This document shows positions 50,062 through 58,083 of a DNA stretch of 64,000 nt, piece after piece. The notes under the pieces were generated by a model. It worked only from the letters and a program-made list of their open reading frames with translations, searched no databases and was not told the DNA's origin. The stretch is taken from assembly GCA_037131165.1 (NCBI GenBank), contig JBAXRO010000001.1:1-64000 (forward strand), in the 5' to 3' direction. Origin of the DNA: WLNJ01 sp037131165 (GTDB lineage: Bacteria > Actinomycetota > Thermoleophilia > Solirubrobacterales > Solirubrobacteraceae). Both the position numbers and the translations under genes were made by a program. The stretch's first letter is position 1, and the number at the start of each line of letters is the position of its first letter.

Positions 50062-50985
50062 TCAGCCGCCAGCCCCGTCCGCGAACCAGTCCCTGGTGAG
50101 GATCAGCCACAACGCCAAGCCTGAGTCCGTCCCGTACGCCATCACCCGTAGGCGGATCTGAGCGTCGGTCGCTCGGCGACCGGTCACCCGCTCATAGCGC
50201 GGCCTCGTCCACGAGTCGAGGATCGGCAGTGCCGGGCGCCCGATAAGGAGCATCACGTGGGCGGTGGCGTAGGGACCGAGCCCCGGCAGGGAGAGAAGTC
50301 TGCGCTCGACTTCCGCGTCAGGCAGATCGCTGCCGCCCGCGCCGAGTTCCTCGAGATCGATGTCGCCATCGGCGACTGTCCGCGCCAGCTCGATCATCCG
50401 TTCAGCCCGGTATCCGACCCTGACCCCCTCTTTCAACTCCTCCGGCGTCAACGAGGCGATCGCCTCGGCCGTCGGGAAGGCCTTCACGCTCCGATCGGAC
50501 TCGGCGACAACGAAGTCTCCGTGAAGGTCGGTGAGCCGGTCGCACATCTTCACTGTCGCCGACCACGAGCAGTTGGTGGTCAGCACCGTTCGCATCACGT
50601 CCTCGAAGACCGTCTGACCGCGGGCCATCGCGCCGGCTCCGGCCTCGGCGGCCCAGTCAAGGTCGCGGTCGCTCGACGCACGCTCGAGGAACGGGGTCAG
50701 GTCGCGCCCGAGGCCGAGCAGCCTGCGGGCCAAGGAGACGAGCTCATCCGGGCTCCCGTCAACGGATGAGCTCGATACGAGCACCTCCGCCCCGGGTCGA
50801 TTCGGCTCAATGGATCTGATCGAGAGGAGCTCCGGTCGGCCGCCGAGCCTGACCGCGACAGAGAGTCCACCTCCGTCCAGGCGCCGCCATGGCGTGACGC
50901 CGGCCAGACCGTGGGAGCCGACTATCCGGTCGAACGCAAGCGGGTTGTCTGCGCTATCGGTCAACGGCAGGTGGACGATGGGCAT
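50062..50985 (-). CDS. HhH-GPD superfamily DNA glycosylase
   Basis: 307 residues. A helix-hairpin-helix (LLSLPGLGPYATAHVMLLIG) is followed by PILDSWTR with the catalytic Asp, as in AlkA/Ogg-type base-excision glycosylases. The N-terminal ~100 residues form the AlkA-N-like region (PWRRLDGGGLSVAVRLGG). No Fe-S cluster Cys set is seen. Damaged-base specificity unclear. ATG 50985 is used; TACGGT lies 8 bases before it, and the region is shared with the divergent zinc-operon promoter. Confidence 0.85.
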   Translation of the reverse strand: MPIVHLPLTDSADNPLAFDRIVGSHGLAGVTPWRRLDGGGLSVAVRLGGRPELLSIRSIEPNRPGAEVLVSSSSVDGSPDELVSLARRLLGLGRDLTPFLERASSDRDLDWAAEAGAGAMARGQTVFEDVMRTVLTTNCSWSATVKMCDRLTDLHGDFVVAESDRSVKAFPTAEAIASLTPEELKEGVRVGYRAERMIELARTVADGDIDLEELGAGGSDLPDAEVERRLLSLPGLGPYATAHVMLLIGRPALPILDSWTRPRYERVTGRRATDAQIRLRVMAYGTDSGLALWLILTRDWFADGAGG

Positions 50986-51014
50986 CGCAGCAAACCGTAC
51001 GACAGCTAAATGCG

Positions 51015-51027
51015 AATGAGTATCATT
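51015..51027. promoter_or_regulatory. Putative Zur box upstream of the zinc transporter operon
   Basis: AATGAGTATCATT is a near-perfect inverted repeat (only the central pair differs) and has the Fur/Zur-type pattern AATGA..TCATT. It touches the TATACT box (51027-51032) and lies 38 bases before ATG 51065. Zur bound with zinc would block this promoter. Confidence 0.65.
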
Positions 51028-51032
51028 ATACT
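51027..51032 (+). promoter_or_regulatory. -10-like box TATACT of the zinc operon
   Basis: TATACT directly adjoins the Zur-like palindrome. The transcript would have a leader of about 25 bases containing GAGG, unlike the leaderless promoters elsewhere in the window. Confidence 0.45.
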
Positions 51033-51064
51033 CTTGTCCTTCGGTCCGAGGCACCGAAACGCCA

Positions 51065-52816
51065 ATGAACCCGATCACCTACCTCGACTACGCGTTCGCC
51101 CAACGGGCGGTGGTCGAACTCGTCCTGCTCTCGGTGATCGCTGGGGCGATCGGACCGTGGATCGTGATGCGCTCGCTCAGCTTCTTCGCCCACGCGGTCG
51201 GCACCGCCGCGTTTCCTGGGCTCGTGATTGCAACCGCGCTGGGCATCTCCCAACCCCTCGGCGCCGCACTCGGGGCGGCAACCGTCGCGCTCGGCGCAGG
51301 CCTCTCCAGCCCGTCGACCAGGAACTCGACCCGCACGGGACTTTGGCTGAGCGCCGCGCTGGCGATAGGAGCGATCGCGGCCAGCACTCTCGGTACTGGC
51401 GGCTCGGCCGTCGACTCGGCTCTGTTCGGGAGCCTCCTGACCCTTTCCCCCGCCGACCTCGCCTTCGCGGCGACGGTTGCGCTGGTCTCACTGGTGACCG
51501 CCCGGATCGCCGGCAGGCGTTGGCTCGCGGCAGGTTTGCTCGGCACCGCCTCGCGCCATTGGGAGACGGCACTGATCCTGCTGGTCGCAATCGCGGCGAT
51601 CTCACAGCTTGCTGCCTCCGGCGCCCTGCTGGCTACCGCCCTGCTCGTCCTGCCTGCCGTGGCCGCCCGCCCCTGGGTCGCCTCGGTGCCCGGCTGGCAG
51701 CGGCTTACGTTTGCGATCGCACTGGGCGTGTCCCTCGGGGGTCTCGGGCTCTCCCTCTCGTTCGACCTCTCGCCCGGGGCGACGATCGCGATGACCGCCG
51801 GCGGGGCAGTGGCGGCATCGCTCTGCGCTGCGGGCGTACTTCGGTCGAGATCCCGAATGGCGATTCCCTCGGCCCTGGCTGCGCTGCTCGTCGCCGGCTG
51901 CAGCGCCGGCGAGCCTGCAACGGGTGACAAGCCCGAAGCGGTCGCAACCACCCCGATCGTTGCATCGATCGTCAACGCTGTCGGTCGAGGAGACGTCAAC
52001 GTCACGACGATGGTCCCGGCCGGAGCCGACCCGCACGAGTTCGAGCCCAAGCCGAGCGACATCGCCGCTGTCGCAGGGAGCGACCTGATCGTCGCCAACG
52101 GTGGCTTGGACGAATGGATCGGCAAGGTCAAGCAGAGGTCCGGCAGCGACACGGCGGTGATCGACCTGCTGGACACCGCACCGATCAAGCTCGACTCCGG
52201 CCGCCACGACGACCGATCCGGGGAGCATTCGGCCGAAGACCACGGCAAAGTCGACCCCCACTGGTTCCATGACCCGCGCAACGCCGCTGCAGCGGCAACG
52301 ACCGTGGCGGTCGCCCTGGGCAAGCTCGACCCTGCCAACGGCGCCGCCTACCAATCCCGTGCCCGGGCCTTCGCCGAGCAGGCCCGCCGGCTCGACATCC
52401 AAGGACGCCGATGCATCGCCCGGCTGCCCGCAGACCAGCGCAAGCTCGTAACCGACCATGACGCGTTCGCCTACCTGGCGGCCCGGACCGGGTTGCAGGT
52501 CGTCGGCACTGTGATCCCGTCGACCTCGTCGTCGGCCGCTCCCTCGGCAAGCGAGCTCGACGCTCTCGCGAACAGGATCAAGGATCTGAAGATCAAGGCG
52601 ATCTTCCCTGAGACGGCTCTCGACCCGAGGACGGCTAAGGCGCTCGCCGAACAGGCCGGAGCAAGCGCTGCCTTGCAGCTCGATGCCGACACCCTCGGCC
52701 CGCCCGGTTCGCCACGGGACAGTTGGGCCGGGATGTGGGCCAACAACGTCTCCGCGATTGCCAGCGGACTCTCCAACGGCCGCATCAGCTGCTCGATCGG
52801 CCCGGTGAAGCGGTGA
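51065..52816 (+). CDS. Fused zinc ABC transporter: ABC-3 permease plus ZnuA-like binding lipoprotein
   Basis: One uninterrupted 583-residue frame. Residues 1-264 are an ABC-3 (ZnuB-type) permease, with VELVLLSVIAGAIGPWIVMR and a helix-rich core ending LRSRSR. In the same frame a lipoprotein signal (MAIPSALAALLVAGC) begins at residue 265 and leads into a ZnuA-like zinc-binding protein: VPAGADPHEFEPKPSD, a His-rich loop (HDDRSGEHSAEDHGKVDPHW), and PSTSSSAAPSASELDAL. No stop separates the parts; an in-frame ATG at 51857 could start the lipoprotein separately. Overlaps the ATPase gene by 4 bases. Preceded by the Zur-like box. Confidence 0.85.
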   Translation: MNPITYLDYAFAQRAVVELVLLSVIAGAIGPWIVMRSLSFFAHAVGTAAFPGLVIATALGISQPLGAALGAATVALGAGLSSPSTRNSTRTGLWLSAALAIGAIAASTLGTGGSAVDSALFGSLLTLSPADLAFAATVALVSLVTARIAGRRWLAAGLLGTASRHWETALILLVAIAAISQLAASGALLATALLVLPAVAARPWVASVPGWQRLTFAIALGVSLGGLGLSLSFDLSPGATIAMTAGGAVAASLCAAGVLRSRSRMAIPSALAALLVAGCSAGEPATGDKPEAVATTPIVASIVNAVGRGDVNVTTMVPAGADPHEFEPKPSDIAAVAGSDLIVANGGLDEWIGKVKQRSGSDTAVIDLLDTAPIKLDSGRHDDRSGEHSAEDHGKVDPHWFHDPRNAAAAATTVAVALGKLDPANGAAYQSRARAFAEQARRLDIQGRRCIARLPADQRKLVTDHDAFAYLAARTGLQVVGTVIPSTSSSAAPSASELDALANRIKDLKIKAIFPETALDPRTAKALAEQAGASAALQLDADTLGPPGSPRDSWAGMWANNVSAIASGLSNGRISCSIGPVKR

Positions 52817-53556
52817 CCGTGGCTGGTTCGGTCAGGGTCGATCGGCTGGACGCCGGCTACGACGGGGAGAGCTTTCTGAACGGCGTCGACTTCGCCGCGC
52901 AGGCAGGCCAGCGGATAGCCCTGTTGGGTCCCAACGGCGGTGGCAAGAGCACCCTCATCAAGACGCTCTCGGGTGAATTGACGCCGATCGCGGGCACCTT
53001 CTCCCTCGACGGAGCCCCAGGTGTTGTCCCGCAGCACGACCCGGGCCGCCACGACTGGCCGGCAACGACCCTCGACCTCGCCCTGTGCGGAACCCTCGCC
53101 TCACTCCCTTGGTGGAAGACGCCCGGTCGCGCACAGAGGACGAAGGCACTTGAAGCGCTCCAAGCGGTGGGGCTCGGCGAGCGTGCCAACGTTCTCTACG
53201 GGGAGCTGTCGGGAGGCCAGCGCAGGCGAGCGCAGGTGGCGGCCGCACTGGCCGGAGGATCCAGGGTCCTGCTGCTCGACGAACCCTTCGCCGGCCTGGA
53301 CGCAGTCGCCGCCGAAGAGCTCGACCGCCTGCTTTCAGAACTCGCTGCCGACGGGTCGACCCTGCTGGTCGCAACCCATGACCTCGAGCAGGCCAAGTCG
53401 TGGGAGAGAGTCCTCTGTCTCAATGGCGAGCAGGTGGCCTACGGTCCGCCTGCCGACGCCCTGACACGGGAGACGCTGGAGCGAACCTTCCAATCCGATC
53501 TCGTCGAACTGAGCGACGGCACCCTGCTGACCCCACCCCACCACCACGACCACTGA
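52813..53556 (+). CDS. znuC: Zinc ABC transporter ATP-binding protein
   Basis: 247 residues. Walker A (GPNGGGKST), signature LSGGQRRRAQVA, Walker B (VLLLDEPFAGLD) and the switch His (VATHDLEQA). It ends in a His-rich tail (PPHHHDH) suited to binding zinc. The second-domain insertion (HDWPATTLDLALCGTL) is typical of Mn/Zn-type ATPases. GTG 52813 overlaps the stop of the upstream fusion gene (GTGA). Powers uptake with the permeases on either side. Confidence 0.92.
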   Translation: MTVAGSVRVDRLDAGYDGESFLNGVDFAAQAGQRIALLGPNGGGKSTLIKTLSGELTPIAGTFSLDGAPGVVPQHDPGRHDWPATTLDLALCGTLASLPWWKTPGRAQRTKALEALQAVGLGERANVLYGELSGGQRRRAQVAAALAGGSRVLLLDEPFAGLDAVAAEELDRLLSELAADGSTLLVATHDLEQAKSWERVLCLNGEQVAYGPPADALTRETLERTFQSDLVELSDGTLLTPPHHHDH

Positions 53557-53561
53557 TCTCG

Positions 53562-54377
53562 ATGATCGGCTGGCTGCTCGAACCGTGGAACGCGCCCCTC
53601 GTCGCCAAGGGAGGGCTGGCAGCGCTGATCGTCGGTGTGCCTGCCGCGGCAATCGGCTGCTGGGTCATCCTCCGCGACCTGCCCTATGCCGCCGAATCGC
53701 TTGCCCACGGGATGTTCCCGGGGTTGGTCCTCGCGACGCTGATCGGGCTGCCGGTCGCCTTGGGCGGGATCGCCGGCCTCGCTGCTGCCGCTGCGGCGAT
53801 CGCGCTGGCGAGGGCCGCACGGATCGAGTCCGACGCCGCCGTTGCCGTTGCGGTGACCCCGCTTCTCGGACTCGGCGCGGCTCTCGCCCTCTCCGGGTCC
53901 GCTCCGCCCGGCGCGGAGGCCGCGCTCTTCGGCGACGTGCTCTCGGTCCGAACCGGCGATGTCGCGCTGGCACTCGCTTTCGCCGCCGTCGCCTCGATCG
54001 CACTCAGGCTCGGCCACTGGCAGCTCGTGGCATCGGGCCTGAGGACCGGCCTGAGCTACCGCTCGGATGCGATCGTGCTGTTTCTGCTGGCTGCGGCGAC
54101 GATCGCAGCGGCACGGAGCCTGGGAGCACTCCTGACCGTCAGCCTGATCCTCGGGCCGGCCGCGGCTGCCCGTGTGATGACCCGCCGGGCAGCGCCGATG
54201 ATCCTCACCGCAGCGGCAATCGCCGCGGTCACGATCCTTTTGGGGATCGAGCTCTCGTGGCACGCCGGGTGGGCGACCGGACCCTCGATCGCCATCTGCG
54301 CGATCATTCCGGCAGCGATGGCCCTCCCCCTTGCGAGATTCCGACCGGCCACTCCCCGAGCCGCGCAGGAGGCCTGA
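53562..54377 (+). CDS. znuB: Zinc ABC transporter permease (ABC-3 family)
   Basis: 271 residues with about eight helices. Signature AAAIGCWVILRDLPYAAESL AHG-type segment (LAHGMFPGLVLATLIG) matches the ABC-3 family of Zn/Mn permeases. A second permease, so the transporter would have two different membrane subunits: this one and the N-terminal half of the fused protein. It starts 5 bases after the ATPase stop and ends 3 bases before the Zur-type regulator. Confidence 0.9.
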   Translation: MIGWLLEPWNAPLVAKGGLAALIVGVPAAAIGCWVILRDLPYAAESLAHGMFPGLVLATLIGLPVALGGIAGLAAAAAAIALARAARIESDAAVAVAVTPLLGLGAALALSGSAPPGAEAALFGDVLSVRTGDVALALAFAAVASIALRLGHWQLVASGLRTGLSYRSDAIVLFLLAAATIAAARSLGALLTVSLILGPAAAARVMTRRAAPMILTAAAIAAVTILLGIELSWHAGWATGPSIAICAIIPAAMALPLARFRPATPRAAQEA

Positions 54378-54380
54378 CCG

Positions 54381-54830
54381 GTGCCGACGGCCGATACCGA
54401 CTGGATCGAGCAGGCCACGACGAAGCTCCGCGAGAGCGGTCGCAGGTCCGGAGGAGCCAGAGCTGAAGTGATCGCGAGGCTCGCGACGGAGGGTTGTGCC
54501 GTCTCGGCCGACCAGATCGCCGACTCTTTGCGCGACGAAGGAAGGAAGGTCGCCCGCGCAAGCGTCTACCGAGCGCTCGAGGCGCTTGAGCAGGTCTCCC
54601 TGGTCCAGCGGGTCGAGCTCGGTGACGGCAGTTCGCGCTGGGAGCGGATCGGCGGCGGTGACCATCACCACCACCATCACCTCGTCTGCCGCTCGTGCGG
54701 CCGGATCGAGCCGTTCGAGAACGAGCCCCTCGAGCGGGCCCTCGACTCACTCTCGGACGCCGAGGGATTCACCGTCGACTCCCATGACGTGACGCTGCAT
54801 GGCCGGTGTTCGAGGTGCAGCGGCCAGTGA
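54381..54830 (+). CDS. zur: Fur-family zinc regulator, Zur-like
   Basis: 149 residues. Winged helix with QIADSLRDEGRKVARASVYR, then the metal-sensing core: GGGDHHHHHHLVCRSCGRIE, a natural run of six His followed by a CxxC, and a second CxxC at the end (CSRCSGQ). CxxC pairs form the structural zinc site; the His cluster is at the usual Fur sensing position. It is the fourth gene of the zinc operon and probably binds the box at 51015-51027, giving feedback. GTG 54381. Overlaps the next small gene by 4 bases. Confidence 0.92.
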   Translation: MPTADTDWIEQATTKLRESGRRSGGARAEVIARLATEGCAVSADQIADSLRDEGRKVARASVYRALEALEQVSLVQRVELGDGSSRWERIGGGDHHHHHHLVCRSCGRIEPFENEPLERALDSLSDAEGFTVDSHDVTLHGRCSRCSGQ

Positions 54831-54985
54831 ACACCGTGGCGCGCGACATCCTCACGGCGATCGCGGTCTTCGTGGTTGTAACCGCGGTCGCGATGCTGAT
54901 CGGAGCCTCCAGCCTCGGCGTGGCCGCGACCTTCGGCCAGATTGCCTTCGCCGGCGCCGTCCTCTGGCTCATGCTCAGACGCTGA
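54827..54985 (+). CDS. Small two-helix membrane protein (52 aa) at the end of the zinc operon
   Basis: A 52-residue frame starting at GTG 54827, inside the zur stop (GTGA), which argues that it is translated. Two hydrophobic helices, ILTAIAVFVVVTAVAMLIGA and ATFGQIAFAGAVLWLML, end in Arg-Arg. No family recognised; too short for most gene finders. May be an accessory to the transporter. Confidence 0.55.
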   Translation: MNTVARDILTAIAVFVVVTAVAMLIGASSLGVAATFGQIAFAGAVLWLMLRR

Positions 54986-55014
54986 GACCCGCGTCCTCCG
55001 GGGAATGCTCCGGG

Positions 55015-55020
55015 TAACCT
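55015..55020 (+). promoter_or_regulatory. -10-like box TAACCT for the SGNH gene
   Basis: TAACCT ends 6 bases before GTG 55027; no Shine-Dalgarno sequence. Suggests a separate, leaderless transcript after the zinc operon. Confidence 0.4.
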
Positions 55021-55026
55021 CGGGCC

Positions 55027-55860
55027 GTGAGCAGACGGAGCGCACTTATCGCCTTCGGGGCGACCATCGCACTGTTGGCCGTGACGGCAGGCGGCCTGCT
55101 GGCATTCGGGGTGATCGGTGGCGCGAGCGACGGGCGGCAGAAGACACGGGTTGTCCTCTATGGCGACTCGCTCTCGGTCGAATCGGGCCGCCATGTCCGC
55201 TCCACCCTGAGGCGAGCCGACTCCAATGTCGAGTTCGCAAACCGCTCGTTCCCGGGCACGGCACCGTGCGACTGGTTCCAGCGCGCATCCGTGGATGCCG
55301 AACGCAAGACGTTCGCTGTGATCGTCGAGGCCTTCGGCAACAACCAGTCCAAGTGCCAGCTGACCGAAGCCGGTAACCGGCCGAGATCGGAGGGCGACCT
55401 TTACTGGCGGCGGTACCGCACTGACCTGAGGAAGCTGATCGCAATGTTCCCCGACACGACGAAGATCTTCCTGACAGCTCCCCCTGCCGCCTACAACGAC
55501 GACTCGGCAGGCAAGTCCCACAGCCGGCGGATGCTGATGACGATGCGCAAGGCGGCGTTGGGGTTCCGCAACGTGCGCGTCGTCAATGCCGGCAAGGCGG
55601 TGGAAACGACGGACGGTCAGTACACGCGCTCCCTTCCCTGCCTACGCGCGGAGCCCGAGTGCACCAACCAGCCGAAGCGCGGATTCAACCTCGTGCGGGC
55701 TGAGGACGGGATCCACTTCTGCCCGCCGGTACTGAAGGCGACTGTGGAGAGCCTTGCCCGCTGCCCCGTTTACTCGTCGGGAGCTTGGCGGTTCGGCCGG
55801 GCGCAGGCCGAGCCGGTCGCGTCACTGCTGACGAAGAACCGCAGGCCTCGCAGCGACTGA
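55027..55860 (+). CDS. Membrane-anchored SGNH hydrolase-like protein
   Basis: 277 residues. A signal anchor (ALIAFGATIALLAVTAGGLL) precedes an SGNH domain: VVLYGDSLSVESG (nucleophile Ser), EAFGNNQSKC (block III Asn), and a C-terminal DGIHFCPP with the Asp-x-x-His pair. Several Cys suggest disulfides, consistent with export. Like the other SGNH proteins here, probably an extracytoplasmic acyl esterase or transferase; no MBOAT gene is adjacent. Confidence 0.83.
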   Translation: MSRRSALIAFGATIALLAVTAGGLLAFGVIGGASDGRQKTRVVLYGDSLSVESGRHVRSTLRRADSNVEFANRSFPGTAPCDWFQRASVDAERKTFAVIVEAFGNNQSKCQLTEAGNRPRSEGDLYWRRYRTDLRKLIAMFPDTTKIFLTAPPAAYNDDSAGKSHSRRMLMTMRKAALGFRNVRVVNAGKAVETTDGQYTRSLPCLRAEPECTNQPKRGFNLVRAEDGIHFCPPVLKATVESLARCPVYSSGAWRFGRAQAEPVASLLTKNRRPRSD

Positions 55861-55863
55861 GGC

Positions 55864-57051
55864 TCAGGCGACGGCGCCCGACTGCCGCAACCGGGCGATC
55901 CTCTCGCGCGTGTAGCCGAGATCTTCGAGGATCTCGTCGGTGTGCTGACCGAGGCTCGGCGGACCCGTGACGGCAGACATCCTGCCCCCTGAGAAGCGGG
56001 CCGGCGGACCGACGACGCGTCCGGCGCCGTCGAGCGCGATCGTGGCCGGCTGGCCCGCCGCATCGGCTGCAGCGAGGCCGGCCTGCACCCCGAGGACCCG
56101 TCCACACGGCACGCCTGCCAACTCGAGCCGCTCGATCCACTCGGCCACTGGATGCCGGGAGAACCGGCTGTTCAGCTCGGGAATCAGCAAGTCCCGATTG
56201 CTCACCCGGTCGGGGTTGGTGGCGTAACGGGCGTCGGCTGCGAGATCGTCGGCCCCGATCGCTGCGCACATCCGCTGCCAGAGGCCATCGTTGGCTGCTG
56301 CCACGACGAAGTGGCCGTCGGCCCCGGTGAACGACTCGTACGGGACGATGCTCGGGTGGGCGTTGCCATACCTCCCGGGGTCGCTGCCTGTAGCCAGTGC
56401 CGCCTGAGCCACGTTCACCAGACCGGCGAACGCCGAGTCCAGCAACGAGACTTCGATCACCGCTCCATGGCCGCTCGCTCTGCGCTCGATCACTGCCGCC
56501 AGCACGGCAGTGGCCGCCTCGAGCCCGGTGAGGACGTCGACGATCGCCACTCCGACTTTCTGCGGCTCGCCGTCCCGCTCGCCGGTGATCGACATGAGCC
56601 CGCTCTCGGCCTGGACGATCAGGTCGTAGCCAGGCCGGCCCGCAGGTGACCGAGCCGATCCGAAGCCGCTGACCGAGCAGACGATCAGGCCCGGGTCCAG
56701 ACGGAGCAGAGAATCGCCGTCGAGACCCATGCGTGCGGCCGCCTCCGGCAGGAAGTTGTGGATCACAACGTCGCTCCAGCAGCAGAGGTCGGCTGCGACG
56801 GACTTCCCCTCCTCGCCAACGAGGTCGACGGCGATCGACCGCTTGCCACGATTGACCGAGCGGAAGTAGGAGGCGACGCCCGCCTCGAACGGCGGCCCCC
56901 AAGTCCGCGTCTCGTCCCCCGCCCCGGGCCGCTCGACCTTCACCACCTCGGCCCCGAGGTCGGCGAGTCGCTGGGTAGCGTAGGGCCCCGCCAATACACG
57001 GGAGAAGTCGGCAACCTTGAGTCCTGAGAGTGGCTTTGCCTGATCGGTCAT
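55864..57051 (-). CDS. CaiB/BaiF family CoA-transferase (class III)
   Basis: 395 residues. It moves CoA between carboxylic acids through an Asp-linked anhydride. Motifs: LSGLKVADFSRVLAGPYATQ, the DLGAEVVKVERP strand, VNRGKRSIAVDL, and GRPGYDLIVQAESG with the catalytic Asp. The substrate is unknown; a role in mesaconyl- or succinyl-type CoA transfer would fit the ethylmalonyl-CoA genes but is only inference. ATG 57051 has TAGCGT 8 bases upstream. Confidence 0.88.
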   Translation of the reverse strand: MTDQAKPLSGLKVADFSRVLAGPYATQRLADLGAEVVKVERPGAGDETRTWGPPFEAGVASYFRSVNRGKRSIAVDLVGEEGKSVAADLCCWSDVVIHNFLPEAAARMGLDGDSLLRLDPGLIVCSVSGFGSARSPAGRPGYDLIVQAESGLMSITGERDGEPQKVGVAIVDVLTGLEAATAVLAAVIERRASGHGAVIEVSLLDSAFAGLVNVAQAALATGSDPGRYGNAHPSIVPYESFTGADGHFVVAAANDGLWQRMCAAIGADDLAADARYATNPDRVSNRDLLIPELNSRFSRHPVAEWIERLELAGVPCGRVLGVQAGLAAADAAGQPATIALDGAGRVVGPPARFSGGRMSAVTGPPSLGQHTDEILEDLGYTRERIARLRQSGAVA

Positions 57052-57059
57052 GGCGACCA

Positions 57060-57079
57060 ACGCTAGCCGCCCGTATGCT
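57060..57079. promoter_or_regulatory. Divergent -10-like boxes between the CoA-transferase gene and moaA
   Basis: On the minus strand TAGCGT (57065-57060) lies 8 bases before ATG 57051. On the plus strand TATGCT (57074-57079) lies 7 bases before GTG 57087. Both fit leaderless starts within 35 bases. Confidence 0.42.
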
Positions 57080-57086
57080 GGTCTGC

Positions 57087-58082
57087 GTGGCTCGCGAACA
57101 GCTGACCGACGGTCACGGTCGCGCGATCGGCGACGTCAGGATCTCCGTGACCGATCGCTGCAACTTCCGCTGCCAGTACTGCATGCCCGCTGAAGGGCTG
57201 CCCTGGCTCGACCGAGAGTCGGTGCTGACCTTCGAGGAACTGGAGCGGATCACTCGGGTTCTCTCGGAAATGGGTGTATCAAGCGTCCGGCTGACCGGCG
57301 GCGAACCGCTCGTCCGTCGCGACCTGCCCCGCCTCGTTGGGATGCTCGCCGCACTGCCGGGAGTCGAGGACCTCGCCCTGACCACCAACGGGTTCCTCCT
57401 TGCGCGCGACGCAGAGGCCCTCGTGAGGGCAGGCATCGACCGCTTCAACGTCTCGATCGACTCGCTCGAGCGCGACCGCTTCTACCGGCTCACTCGCCGC
57501 GACGCGCTGCCGCAGGTCCTGGCGGGACTCGAGGCGCTGGCGCGGTTCCCCGAGGCGCACCCGATCAAGGTCAACGCTGTCGCGATGCGGGGAGTCACCG
57601 AGGCCGAGATCCTCCCCTTCGCGCGGTTCGCGAGGGAGCACGACTTCGAGGTCCGGTTCATCGAGTTCATGCCGCTCGACGCCGACCGCAACTGGTCGGA
57701 GGAACAGGTCTTGACCGGCGAGGAGATCCGAGCAGTCGTCGAGCGCACCTTTCCCATGGTCGAGGAAGAGCGTGAGCCGTCGGCGACCGCCCGGGTCTTC
57801 AGGTTCGCCGACGGGACGGGACGGCTCGGGTTCATCAACCCGGTCAGCGAACCGTTCTGCTCCGACTGCAACCGGATCCGCATCACGGCCGAGGGCCTGC
57901 TGCGAACCTGCCTCTTCTCGATCGGAGAGACCGACCTGAGGGGCCCGATCCGCAGCGGGGCCGACGACACCGAACTGGAACGGATCATCCGCGAGGCGGT
58001 CTGGCGCAAGGAGCTCAAGCACAGGGTCGGCGAGCCCGGATTCCGCCAACCTCCGCGGACGATGTCGGCGATCGGCGGCTGA
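57087..58082 (+). CDS. moaA: GTP 3',8-cyclase, molybdenum cofactor biosynthesis
   Basis: 331 residues from GTG 57087 (ATG 57075 is also in frame, but would put the -10 box inside the gene). Radical-SAM cluster motif CNFRCQYC, and the C-terminal cluster CSDCNRIRITAEGLLRTC. Ends in the conserved double Gly (SAIGG). It makes the first molybdopterin precursor from GTP. No other moa genes are in the window, so it is isolated here. Confidence 0.94.
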   Translation: MAREQLTDGHGRAIGDVRISVTDRCNFRCQYCMPAEGLPWLDRESVLTFEELERITRVLSEMGVSSVRLTGGEPLVRRDLPRLVGMLAALPGVEDLALTTNGFLLARDAEALVRAGIDRFNVSIDSLERDRFYRLTRRDALPQVLAGLEALARFPEAHPIKVNAVAMRGVTEAEILPFARFAREHDFEVRFIEFMPLDADRNWSEEQVLTGEEIRAVVERTFPMVEEEREPSATARVFRFADGTGRLGFINPVSEPFCSDCNRIRITAEGLLRTCLFSIGETDLRGPIRSGADDTELERIIREAVWRKELKHRVGEPGFRQPPRTMSAIGG

Positions 58083-58083
58083 A

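Noticed and set aside
54659..54682. Six-His run suggesting an engineered tag or vector sequence
   Set aside because: It lies inside the conserved metal-binding core of a Fur-family protein, followed by the usual CxxC, and the codons alternate naturally.
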